Assembly (NCBI GenBank): GCA_963576475.1
Contig: OY754967.1
Location: 27,425,095-27,489,094 of the forward strand
DNA: 64,000 nucleotides
Reading direction: 5' to 3'
From: Molanna angustata
Taxonomy: Eukaryota > Arthropoda > Insecta > Trichoptera > Molannidae
Shown here piece after piece: positions 36,908 to 48,113 of this stretch. Position 1 is the stretch's first letter, and each line of letters begins with the position of its first letter. The position numbers were made by a program, and so were the translations under genes. Under the pieces are notes generated by a model. It was given only the letters and a program-made list of their open reading frames with translations. It was not told the DNA's origin and ran no database searches.

Positions 36908-37173
36908 CAGTGGGGCTACTCATGACACGTTCTTAATACGTTCTTAGCTTGCCTTAATCTTAAAAATGTATAAATCAGTACTCGATCATAATCCAATATT
37001 AATATTTCTCTACATTTATTCATGAAAATTTGTTAATATCAACGTTTAATATGAAATTGTTATTAATTGTTGTATAAATAAATATTATAATTCAATTAAA
37101 TTTAACCTCAAAGATTGCTAGTCTGAAGCTGATTTTAATTTTACTGCAATCAACTTCATGAGTAGCCCTGCTG
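36908..37173. mobile_element. hAT-like MITE, 266 bp (internally deleted form)
   Basis: The ends CAGTGGGGCTACTCATGA and TCATGAGTAGCCCTGCTG are 18-bp terminal inverted repeats of the CAG...CTG type seen in hAT elements. Its interior matches, in reverse orientation, the left part of the 728-bp element at 59892-60619 (for example AATGTATAAATCAGTACTCG). The 8-bp flanks CTTATAGA and CTTTGAAT match only partly, so the target duplication is decayed or absent. Confidence 0.7.
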
Positions 37174-37500
37174 CTTTGAATGATCGCAACATATAAAAGG
37201 AAAGTTTGCATTCATAACGCTATCTTAGAGCCAACCTTGACTTATGCAAGTGTAACCTGGACATGTTAGAAAATATGTCATTAATAGAATCTTCTTCTTT
37301 GACTGGTCCTCTTCCCAGTTCATCTGGGGTCGGCCCCCCTGGTACACTGTCTCCACGTCTTTCTGTCCTGCGTCATCTCACTCGCCAGCTGGTTCTTCCT
37401 CAGCTCTCTCTCTCAATACTCGTCCACCAGTCCTCGTTCATGTCATTAATAGAATGAAAGAATAAAATAAATGATAGAATTGAATATGAAAGAATATAAT
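37174..37500 (+). mobile_element. LINE family 1 fragment with another LINE inserted
   Basis: 37176-37270 (AATGATCGCAACATATAAAA ... CCTTGACTTATGCAAG) matches the segment flanking the GT array at 31777-31826 and 34502-34545 but has no array. It is cut by the insertion at 37291-37439, after which AATAGAATGAAAG continues the family 1 order. Confidence 0.6.
37291..37439 (-). mobile_element. 149-bp LINE tail insertion with 16-bp target duplication
   Basis: The minus strand encodes the end of an RTE-like tail also found at 42421-42560 (SWWTSIE..LREE; CCAGATGAACTGGGAAGAGG) and finishes in a GAAGAAG tail. ATGTCATTAATAGAAT flanks it at 37275-37290 and 37440-37455, a clean target-site duplication. Confidence 0.8.
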
Positions 37501-37514
37501 GAATGTCATTAACT

Positions 37515-38640
37515 AAACTTTATTCCTTGACCTATCAAAAGCTTTTGACACAGTCTCACATTCCATTTTATTGGGTAGGCTTTCTCAGATTGGAATTAAA
37601 TCCAACTCTCTGAATTGGTTTACCACATACCTAAAAAATAGAACACAGACTACTAAACTCAAAAATCATCATTCATCCTCTCTAGATATTAACTATGGAG
37701 TTCCACAGGGCAGTGTTTTGGGTCCTATCCTATTCCTCATTTACATAAATCAATTATGCGATATGGAAATTGAGGGAAGGATTATTTCATTTGCTGATGA
37801 CACTTCATTGATTTTTCACGCAGATACTTGGGATAATGTCTTTACTATTGCGCAAAGAGAGGTTTTTAAAGTAAAAACTTGGCTAGAGTATAACCTTTTG
37901 ACCCTTAACGTGACAAATACCAAATATCTTACCTTTGGCATAAAAAATAGACCTCTACTATCGGCCAATCATACACTAACTATTCATGACTGTCATAATG
38001 GTGTACCTTGTCACTATTTACCTCTGGAGAGAGCAGACTCTATCAAATGTTTGGGAGTAACTATAGACTCATCACTTAGATGGGATAAACATATAGAATA
38101 TGTCACTAAAAGAACACGTCAGTTGGTATATATCTTCAGGAGTATAAGAAATATTGTCGACCATCGAACTATCAAAACTATTTACTACGCACTATGTCAA
38201 TCCATCATTACTTATGGCATTCTTATTTGGGGCAACTGCGCAAATTCAATATTAAATTCCCTTTATAAGTGTCAAAAACTTGTAATCGAAATTATTTTGT
38301 CCCGCCCTATAAGATTCCCTACTCGAAACCTTTTTGAAAACTTCAAAGTCCTAACTCTACATCAACTCTACACTAAATGCCTTATTTGCTACTTTACATT
38401 TAAAGACACCGATAAAACACGATCACAACAAATAAGATCTACACGTACGTCATCTCACTTAAACTACCATATACCTCATCCAAACACTAGCCTTGCTCAG
38501 CGACACTATTCATATCAAGCTCCCACTATTTACAATACCATCCCAGATTCTATTAAAAATATCAATAACTACCAAAGGTTCAAAAGGGAAATAACCCTAT
38601 GGATCATCGAATCAAACCCACCACAGTAACTTTAACTTAT
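37515..38640 (+). mobile_element. CR1-type LINE reverse transcriptase, 5'-truncated
   Basis: Reading starts in motif A (FLDLSKAFDTVSHSILLGRL). It has YGVPQGSVLGPILFLIYINQ (motif B), FADDT (catalytic motif C, about residue 75 of the intact frame from 37571), KCLGVTIDSSLRWDKHI, and the tail SYQAPTIYNTIPDSIKN, stopping at 38629. The first part of the polymerase, the endonuclease and ORF1 are missing, so it is not autonomous. The frame is otherwise uninterrupted for 352 codons, suggesting a fairly recent insertion. A GT array begins 26 bp after the stop. Confidence 0.85.
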
Positions 38641-38651
38641 TGTTTGTTTAC

Positions 38652-39498
<847 letters not shown>

Positions 39499-39789
39499 TT
39501 TATATGGTTCAGTATATTACGTGTGTATGGAGAGTGCCTGTGCATGTATGTTAGGAAGTGTATGATCAATTGTGCTAAATCCACTTTAAAATAATGTTGT
39601 TTAACTTACAAAACCAAAGACTGCATCCAATATAACACAGGGATTATCCCTAGCATATTGGAGAGCAAAACCTCTAATTGACAACAAAACGCAAGAGAGT
39701 GTCAATGGTCTGGATGTGTATGTGTACCCTTCCATTGTCTCTGTCTCAAATATATACATAATATTTTTTTTTATATACCTTTAATATTG

Positions 39790-40040
39790 ATGTCAAACCT
39801 CTTAATGTACAATGTCATGTTTATTATAAATAAAAAAATAAAAAAACCTCGGCGTTCTTTTTAGACCTAAAAAAATATCGCCACTCAGAATTCGCCATTG
39901 TACCGATGCCTTCCCACATATTATAATAATTTGAAAAGGATCAGGTCCGTGGACATATTTTGTATGTCCAGGACCCTTTTCAGGAGCCACATTAGACAGG
40001 AAAAATTCATTATTTGTTACCAGCAGTGTGTACATGTATA
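39790..40040 (+). repeat. Unclassified dispersed repeat
   Basis: GAAAAGGATCAGGTCCGTGG and TATGTCCAGGACCCTTTTCA form an imperfect stem and resemble a repeat I associate with moth genomes. The minus-strand frame at 39802-40035 is not a convincing gene. Confidence 0.35.
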
Positions 40041-40154
40041 TATCATGAAATCAAAGGTGGGCTGATTAAGTTACAATTACTTATGATATTTTTATTTATT
40101 ATACTGTTATAAAATATTAATGTATTTTGTCCATTTTTTTAATTAAGTAAAAAA

Positions 40155-40880
40155 AAAGTGAACGCATTGAGATGGTTTGGCCACATGGGGAAAATGAATG
40201 AGGAGCGCCTGATCTTATCTCTTGTTATACCCGAAATCTTTGTCTGTGTCCACTCTCCTCCTCGTCCTTGTTCACTTCCTCGCCCTAAATAATAGGTCCT
40301 TTTGTCCTGTATTATGTCACCTAGGCCATGCCTCTGCAGTTGGTTTCGTCTTTGCACGATCCAGGAATTTTTCGGTCTTCCTCTGGATGAAAGTGGATGA
40401 AGATCCACGAAGATTGCTTGGTTTACCGTGTGATCTGGCGGTCTCCGTTCAACGTACCCGTACCATCTCAACTGTCTTTCCTCTATCTTACTATGTATAT
40501 TAGTAACGCCCTGGCTTCTACGAATGTGTGGACTTTTTATTTGTCCCGTAAGGACACTCCAGCTGCCCACCTCAGGATACGCATTTCAGCAGTTTCCAGT
40601 TGCTTAGAGTAGGAGTTGTAATTGAAGAAAATGTACAATGCGGACAGGAATGGAATGAGAGTTCAGGACCGTCCAAGAAAAGGATGGCACGACCATGTGA
40701 ATGATATTCTGAAAAACGGAAATGTTAGAAACGTGAACACATGAACATGTATGAGACATGCACGAATGTTGACGAGGCGATGTATCTATGTGTTCATACT
40801 AAAATAATAAAAATGTGGCGTTCCGTTGTCTCTGTCTATCCCGCGAGGAGACATGGTATGTATGTACATATGTATGATTA
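40155..40880 (+). mobile_element. LINE family 1 tail split by an antisense LINE
   Basis: 40157-40210 encodes VNALRWFGHMGKMNEERL. The family resumes at 40619 with KKMYNADRNGM and RPRKGWHDHVNDILKNGNV, with frameshifts, to the end SVYPARR near 40855. The gap 40211-40618 is a different LINE on the opposite strand. Confidence 0.75.
40211..40618 (-). mobile_element. RTE-like LINE tail inserted antisense
   Basis: The minus strand encodes SPHIRRSQGVTNIHSKIEER, QLRWYGYVERRPPDHTVNQA, RGRPKNSW and KRTYYLGRGSEQGRGGEW. This is an RWYGxVxRR-type RTE tail unrelated to the family it interrupts. No target duplication is evident. Confidence 0.65.
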
Positions 40881-41780
40881 GCATTTTACAATGACTGCCC
40901 CTTTGTATATAATTTCACTGACTGACAATAGTTCCTACTTATATATCTTAGAATTACGTTTACTAAAAATAGTGGTTCCGGATTCCGGATACGGCGTCAC
41001 TAATAAGGTTAGCCCAAGATGGGGATGAGTTTGGTGTGATGGTAGCTAACATCCATAAGGAGCGGAACAACAAGAACAAGAAGAAAAATTTTAAGTGTGA
41101 CTGATTTCAATTCAGTGACATTGATTTTATACTAGAATGTATAATTTATCATATATTTTAGTACAAGCACATAACATACTTGTCATTAGAACACCTCAGG
41201 AGTAAAAGAAAGGACATCACCGTGTCTTAAATGTTTAGAGGCGCAAAAAATTTAAAAAAATTAAATGAAATATTTCGAATTTTCTTGTCTCGTCTACATT
41301 AATGTTTTTTATAATAAAATTAGATCTTTATAAAATTCCGAATGATTATAAAGTAACTCAAAGAGAAGTTTTGATATTTTTTTGTATCGAAATAAAAGAA
41401 CTCAAGTTTTGATTAAAATAAAATTATGGTTCTCAATGAATTGTTTTGTGAATTTATCTACATTAGTTACAAATTAAGTATTATTTTGTACGTAAGCAAC
41501 ATTTCTATATAGATTATATTTTTTCATATTATTTAGCTGTTTCATATTTTGGATTTATTTTAAATGAATATACGAATCGCCTTGGATATTGGCAAAGATG
41601 TGATAACATTGACATTTATTCGTCCAAAGATTGCAGAGGTGAAGTCACAATTCCAACAACTGGAGTCGACCTAAAATGGTGGCAATTGGCAGATCTCCAG
41701 GTTTTGTGAACGTCGTCAGTCGGGAAGACGTGGAAGCGATCTCTGTAATGTAAAAATAAGCTCCAATAATAACGTTTGTC

Positions 41781-41938
41781 ACAGACTGCTTAGTGATGTT
41801 ATTAATAACAATGGCTTTCTTCCAATCCCGAGACTACCACAGGACTACGTGGAGACATTTAAACCAAAGTTGAATGACTCGGCATTGCGTCCAGAATGTT
41901 GCATTTTACATTTTAACCATCATACACGGGTTCTTTAA
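41781..41938 (+). pseudogene. Coding-like fragment of unknown origin
   Basis: The plus frame reads NNVCHRLLSDVINNNGFLPI then PRLPQDYVETFKPKLNDSAL, ending at TAA; upstream 41580-41690 is also somewhat coding-like (GVDLKWWQLADL). It is probably a decayed transposon, but I do not recognise the family. Confidence 0.3.
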
Positions 41939-42179
41939 ACATACATAATCATTTATATTGAAAATGTAATAAAAAAATTCAAGAAAAACTTCAAGAAGGA
42001 ATATTTATCCCTAAACACCTGTTCCCGTTTTTCTCTCCTTGGGCTTTTGCCATCTTTTTTTTGCTATGATATTTTTATTGTTTTTGTTTTTAATATCTAT
42101 CAGTATATTTTCTTTGTTTTTTTATTCGTTTTCATTCTTTTGTTTGTGTGTACATGTATGATTTTGTCATACTTTGTAA

Positions 42180-42245
42180 TTAGGTTGGTTAGAAAAAATT
42201 ACCTAATGGAAATAAGCCCTCCATTGTGCAATATATTTAACAATA
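42180..42245 (+). repeat. LINE/SINE 3' tail fragment
   Basis: TTAGGTTGGTTAGAAAAAAT and ATAAGCCCTCCATTGTGCAA are among the clearest copies of the tail family. Confidence 0.55.
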
Positions 42246-42420
42246 ACAACAAAATTTACACACTTTACGCTAAGAATAATGATGATGATATTTTTATGTG
42301 AATAAATTAATTGATTGTTGGCAATTATTTAATTTTATTTTCTTAAATTTATCTTCATAAATTTGAAAGTAAAATAATTTGTTAATTAAATTAAACATAC
42401 AGAAATGTTTTGAAAATATA

Positions 42421-42785
42421 GATTTCTTCTTCCTTGCCTCTTCCCAGTTCATCTGGAGCGGCCCTTCTGGTACGACCTTTCCTTTCTTGCCCTTCGGAGA
42501 TCTTTCCATCTTGCGTCATTTCTCTGGTTAGTTGCTCCTCCCTCAACTCCTTAATATTTGTCCACCAGGTGGCCTATGTACGGCCTCTATTTCTGGACTG
42601 AGTGCGTATATCCTGTGTGAGTTTAACTATATGAACCTCATTTCGTCTGGTAATGTGTCCGTACCATCGGTGTCTGGCCTTTAGTTTCTCCGGAATAGAG
42701 GCGACTCCAAAACTACTTCGGACGTATTCATTTCTAATTTGATCCTCCTTTGTAACACATCTAACTCTATCACTCATAATAATAA
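42421..42785 (-). mobile_element. RTE-like LINE tail
   Basis: The minus strand reads DRVRCVTKEDQIRNEYVRSS, ASIPEKLKARHRWYGHITRR and NEVHIVKLTQDIRTQSRNRG. After a shift it continues TNIKELREEQLTREMTQDGK and ends with a GAAGAAG tail. It is the longer relative of the 149-bp insertion at 37291-37439. Confidence 0.7.
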
Positions 42786-42835
42786 CTCATAATTCTTTAG
42801 TTTATTCCTAAAAATTTCATTTGAAAGCAAGCATT

Positions 42836-43275
42836 ACATACATACCATCACGCCATGTCCCTCGCGGGGTAGGCAGAGAGAACCAAACGCTACTTATTTC
42901 TATCTTGACACACATTCATCGACATTCATACATTGTCCTATACATATTCATTTGTTGTTCATGCTTCTGACATCTCCGCCTTTCAAAATAGCGTTCCCAT
43001 GGATATGCCATCCCTTACTTGGGCGGCCCCGACCTCTCATTCAATTCCTGTCCGCAATGTATATTTTCTTCGTCAGGCGTTCCTAATTCATTCTGCCCAT
43101 GTGTCTAAACCATCTCAATGTGTTCACTTAAATTCTATTAATGACATCTTTCTTTATCTTACATTCTTTCCTTATGTCCTCATTTCTGACCCTCTCATAC
43201 ATCGTCCTATTATATCTTCTAACATGACTTTTAAAATACTTAATTCTATAATGGCATGCATTTATAGAATTACCT
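42836..43275 (-). mobile_element. LINE family 1 tail, minus strand
   Basis: ACCATCACGCCATGTCCCTC at 42845 is the reverse complement of the family's stop region. TTCTTCGTCAGGCGTTCCTA and CATCTCAATGTGTTCACTTA show the RWF...NEERL segment. It is frameshifted. Confidence 0.75.
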
Positions 43276-44924
43276 GTTAATAATGTATAAAGAGGCTCTG
43301 GAGGATATCTATTGCAGGTATGTGTACTATTCCATTGTTACAACACATTCCTGGGTTTTCTCCCTTCCATTTCGAATCACCACAATATGTAAAAATTATA
43401 GACATTCTACCAAAAGTTGATACTGGCTCAGAAGTAAATTGCAACTATAGGTTAATATCTATATTGCAACTATAGGAAAAAGCAGAATTTTCCTTTTGTC
43501 TCCATGATTCATGTTTCAATGCCACATCTGTTATTTTACATACAAAAAAAATAGTGTTTGGCGATATTGTTAAGCGTTTTCAATTTGACTCCTCAGGGGC
43601 CTTATGACTTGAAGACTTAGAGGCTGTTTTATACTTTTAATGCTGCTAAGATGGCGCATTCAAGTGCAGTAATTTCTATTACTTCAACGTCTTGCATATT
43701 CATCTGATCTATTATCATTAAATTATCACGACTCCCTACCTCTATCCAATTACTTGAAGACTGAAAATCTGTATTTCTTCTTTCTTGCTGCAGAAATTGT
43801 AATACCCTATACGCCGTCATTCGTAATCTACTGGCTTCACATCTCCTTTCTTGCTGTTCTTTAGATTCGTTTGCCCTAAGTGCAACCATTCGCAACATGT
43901 TATTTTCATGTGCCATTCCTTCTGCACTTATTAACCTACTCCTAGAAGAATGACATAACCTGTACACCGAAATACAATAATCACCAACTCATTTATGAAA
44001 ATATCTTTAAACAAATACCTACGTTCTTTCCATATGTGAATGTTGATTTTAAATTTACCTAAATTCATCGAGAATTGAAATTTCAACTTACATTTTTTTG
44101 TAACTATATAGGCTAAAATTTGATTCTGAAAGAAAATAAAATATAAAGTTATTAAATATTGGAAAATAAACTAAATCAATACATATTAATTACGATAAAA
44201 ATATAAAGTAGGTAACTTTCGAATATTTGACAGCTGAAAGAATGGTGGAACAACGCGAGGAAAGCAAATCTGACCCACAATGCAAAAGGGACCATTTGTT
44301 CAACGTGAATTGCTCACTCTCCCTGTGTCGGATTTTATTACTTCGTGCCATTTGAGGTCTAATTACGATAGGGACGCATATATCAGAATGTTGGTATTTT
44401 TGTCATCTTCAGGGTAAATTCACATATATCAATTTTGGCGACTCGGCGAGTAAAGCATAAAAGCATTCTTTAATTCTTATTATATAACATTTAAACTAAC
44501 TTTCTTTTGAAAATAATAAAAAAGAACATATCAGCTTGTGAGGCTTTGTGTTTTTATACTGTTTCAAATGTAATATTATAAAAATGTAATATTGTAAGTT
44601 TTTTACTCTACTGTAAAATTGCCGATTTCCACATAGAAAGATTTCAAACGAATGTAAGAACAGGCAGCCTTGGGCAGACTGACATGAATATAGTCGTGCA
44701 CAAACATTCGCAAATCCAGAACGACAATCTTACCAGGTCTACTTTATTTATATGCAGATGCAGATAAAAAATACCGATATTAATAATTATATTACATATT
44801 TCCAATGTGGTATTACATTATTTGAGTCAATTTTGTTTTGTTTGACAAAACCAGATATAATGACAAAATAACATATTAAAAGTAGGCGAGCAAGATATTA
44901 GCACTAAGCGGGATTTTTTACATA
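43276..44924. other. Mostly unassigned DNA
   Basis: Apart from the charged-repeat fragment at 43629-43967 I see one slightly GC-richer patch (44230-44420) with no clear frame. Confidence 0.4.
43629..43967 (-). pseudogene. Charged-repeat protein fragment, possibly transposon-associated
   Basis: The frame includes MLRMVALRANESKEQQERRC and EASRLRMTAYRVLQFLQQER. Arginine/glutamate-rich repeats of this kind (R-x3-ES-x-EQ-x2-R) are found in proteins carried by Helitrons and other insect transposons. There is no helicase or other core nearby. The identity is tentative. Confidence 0.3.
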
Positions 44925-44990
44925 AACACCATCGTGCCGAGCCTCTATCCGGGTACGCAAAGAGAACCGAGAGCCATACCTGCGTTTTTT
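44925..44990 (-). mobile_element. LINE family 1 end, degenerate
   Basis: CCATCGTGCCGAGCCTCTAT and GGTACGCAAAGAGAACCGAG are a diverged reverse copy of the family 1 stop region (compare 42843-42893). Confidence 0.5.
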
Positions 44991-45869
44991 TTTTATATGA
45001 TTAACATTTTAGAATTTTAAGCGCCCTTTTTAAGACAACCGCCCTGACTTCTTGTTCCTGATTGTTCTATGATTTATCCGGCCCTGTTACAAACTGACAG
45101 AAGATTCCAAAGAAGGAGGGTGCTCTGCGAAACCGGTCGAGGTATCGACGGAGTTGAATGTGTAACACAAAGTTCAAAGTGTATTAATTTTGTTGTTATT
45201 GTTTAATATATCACACAATGCGCATATGCAATAATAAAAATATTCGATTATATCACACAAATTAATTATTCAAAATAATTATAAAAATATGCATTATATT
45301 TGTTTATATTATGTACAAAAAGATAAATAAATAAATAGAGCAGGTAAATAAACACAGCACAAATAAGAAATATTTACTAATTATAACATAAATTCACTCC
45401 TGACAGGGAAAAAATGAAACCATTAAAATATTTGCATGTAAGGAAAACATAAATACATAGAAAATTAATAATTACAAGTACAAACAACAAAATTTCAATA
45501 CTAAATTATCAACCGGAAATTCATGATAGCACTAAATTCTTATTCATAAAGGAAATATAAGCAGAGATTTAAGGATGTTATGGAAAGAATACAAGGAAGT
45601 TGTGGGCGTTGGAAGTCAACGTGTAAGAAATTAACATATGTAGGTATGTGTGAATTACAGTTTATTTCCCCCAAAAATCCGAATAATGCAGTATCGATTT
45701 TTAAAAAACATTATTTATACTTTAGGTAGTTATTAATTTTATGTAATGAAAATCACAAAAAAAAACTATTTAATAAATACTAACCACCAGATGCAACTTA
45801 AAATAAACCTATACACGACGCACAAAACATTTTCACTTTTAGCTTTTGTTTTTGAATATTTTTTTTAAT

Positions 45870-46092
45870 TGCATATATGCAAACATTGGATTTTTTTCCC
45901 TTATTGGGAGTCAAATGATATTTTTATTAACAATAACATCTCGATAGAAACGAAGTTGGGATATTATAGAAAAACCAGGAACTCGAGGTACTTACATGGC
46001 TTACGACCTGTCATCGGCTGGTTTACGTGATCACTTTATGCGCTTGCGCAACGTTCGCCAATTATGCCTTCTTATTGAGTTCCCTTATCAAT
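45870..46092 (-). mobile_element. Foldback family D, left arm
   Basis: It runs from ATGCAAACATTGGATTTTTT through GGGAGTCAAATGATATTTT and ACCTGTCATCGGCTGGTTTA to CTTATTGAGTTCCCTTATCA. It is the inverted partner of 46351-46500 and matches 62680-62860. Confidence 0.7.
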
Positions 46093-46109
46093 GTAATTTT
46101 TTAATGTTT

Positions 46110-46320
46110 TATAGTATATGGTTGCATATTATCTGACTGCTGATCCAAGGGTCCCGGGTTCGATTCCCAGTGGAGACACAGTTTTTAATTGTGTTTTCAG
46201 TCTGGATCTGTGAGACGATTAATATCGAAAGTCTCCAGAATGTTGCAACTTGTTATTGGGTGCGTGTTAAATTAATATTTGACATAGTACCTACCTGTAA
46301 GTTGCCCGAGAAGCTACATT
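46110..46320 (+). mobile_element. tRNA-derived SINE, family C
   Basis: The B box is GGTTCGATTCCCAG. The body contains TTTTCAGTCTGGATCTGTGA and GTTGCAACTTGTTATTGGGT and ends GCCCGAGAAGCTACATTAAA. Copies are at 62430-62640 (minus) and 16376-16480 (minus). It lies between the two arms of foldback family D. Confidence 0.7.
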
Positions 46321-46350
46321 AAATAAAAAATAAAAAAATAATGTGTAACA

Positions 46351-46500
46351 GCCGATGACAGGTCGTGAGCCCTGTAGGTGCCTTGAGTTCCTGGTTCTTC
46401 TATAATATCCCAACTTCGTCTCTATTGAAATGTCAAAAAGTTTGTCAGTAAAAATATCATTTGACTCCCGACAGGGAAAAAAATAGATATGCAATAAAAA
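46351..46500 (+). mobile_element. Foldback family D, right arm (partial)
   Basis: It runs from CAGCCGATGACAGGTCGTGA to GACTCCCGACAGGGAAAAAA. The inner part of the arm is missing where SINE C sits. Confidence 0.7.
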
Positions 46501-47873
46501 AAATATTCCATTTTCATACACATTGGTACAAGGTACAAGTATATGTAAAAATGTAAAATAATAAAAAATTAACAAACAATAAATAAACAAGCCAAAAATG
46601 AAATAATATTTTTGATTTTTTTTTTATTTTTCTTAATTAACAGTCGAGAGCAAAATCCAAGTGAAACGCGTTGAATTTTAACGCATATGACAAAAAAAAG
46701 TGGAAGAAAGAAACGGATGTATATGACTATGTACAATGTTCACTTTCTTGTTAGCCGTTTACATGTGTTTAAATTCGCAGTTTAAACACAGTATTTTGTA
46801 AAAAAAATGCACCTTGCAGTATTTGGGTCGAAAATACAGCATAATAATCAGAAATAAAGTATAGATACGAGCATAAGGTATAGTAATAGTCTAAAAACCC
46901 ATTAAATACTGCACAAAAAGCTATTTTAAGAGTTATTGAAAAAAACTATATTTATACCCATCAGAATTATTATTAAAAGAATTTGAGGAATTCTTCAAAT
47001 AGTCGTACCTTACTAATGTTTTCGTACTCAACTGGATTTTGTAATAAATAAAAAATAAAAAAATGTTATCAAGAATATAAAATATATTTATGAACTTATT
47101 AGGTATTGTGTTTCTCGATACTTTTGTTGAAAGTATCAGTAATAGTATAGTTAAATTACTTAGATTTCATAAAATTATTCAAAATGCATCGTTCTACAGC
47201 ATTAAATTTCAATCAAACAACCAAAAGCTTTGAACAATTTTATGAAATCAAAGTATTTCAATTATACTTTTACTTTAATCTTTGTTCGAGAAACACAGCC
47301 TTAGTGTATTCTATGATATTATGTTATGATTCTATGGTTATGAATAAAGATTGGTGTCTATGCATTTTTTGACACTTGTCAGATTTTGCTATGGCGGTTA
47401 AAACACAATTTGTGTGTGTACTTTTACTTTGTTAATTATCCAATCCATCTCACTCCTGAATAAATAAGTTACTGCAAAAGTATTCTTGATAACTTTCGAG
47501 GTACAGTTGATAAGATTGCTGAGCTTTCAATACATTTAAGTTCTGGATTGGATTCTTAGTAAAGAGTATTTTTAATATTTTCAGTAGGTACCTAATATTT
47601 GGGTTTATAAATCATTAATTAATACTTCTATCAACCTTGTATTACCATAAAGAGGATTTGCCATTCTATTTAACGTTTAATAGTCACAATAACGTACGAA
47701 ATAAAATATTGACAGTTATTTTATTAATCAATGTATTGAAGTTCTTTAAATAGACATCAACGTTTCGACTAAATTAACTACGTGAGATCTTTAGAAATGT
47801 GACATCAAACTTTTTATCAGACAAATATATTGTACATTCCATTGTAGAGTTGACGGCCTTGGCTTCTCCACTT
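46501..47873. other. AT-rich spacer, nothing recognised
   Basis: No third copy of the chitin-binding gene is visible on the minus strand here. Short frames lack gene signatures. Confidence 0.45.
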
Positions 47874-47905
47874 CACGGTTCAACACTTTTTCGTGTTGAG
47901 CCGTG
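47874..47905. repeat. 13-bp stem hairpin
   Basis: CACGGTTCAACAC and GTGTTGAGCCGTG pair around TTTTTC with one mismatch-type (G-T) pair. It lies about 200 bp beyond the 3' end of the chitin-binding gene copy 2. Significance unknown. Confidence 0.6.
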
Positions 47906-48113
47906 ATTTATAAAATGTGAATTTGCGGAATACACGATGTGTGTCACTTGTGTAGAATTACATACAAATAAAAAAATTGCGGCCAAATTTTTCGAGACTA
48001 TTATGGTAAATTTACAGAGGTGAAGCTTACAGTGATTTTGATTGGTCAATATCTACAGTAGAATTTCTTTAAACAAAGGTGAAGGGTGGCGACTTGAAGC
48101 ATAAACTATTGAA

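Noticed and set aside
36350..36923. Minus-strand ORFs of 163 and 188 codons rich in CFTYWSTC or RGNMLHILVDL repeats.
   Set aside because: They are reverse frames of the 78-bp minisatellite, open only because the period is divisible by three.
36875..36935. An apparent retroviral-type aspartic protease motif (LIDSGATHD) in frame with the 78-bp repeat.
   Set aside because: The DSGATH codons are the terminal inverted repeat CAGTGGGGCTACTCATGA of the hAT-like MITE that starts at 36908. The same word closes the element at 37173 and both ends of the 728-bp relative.
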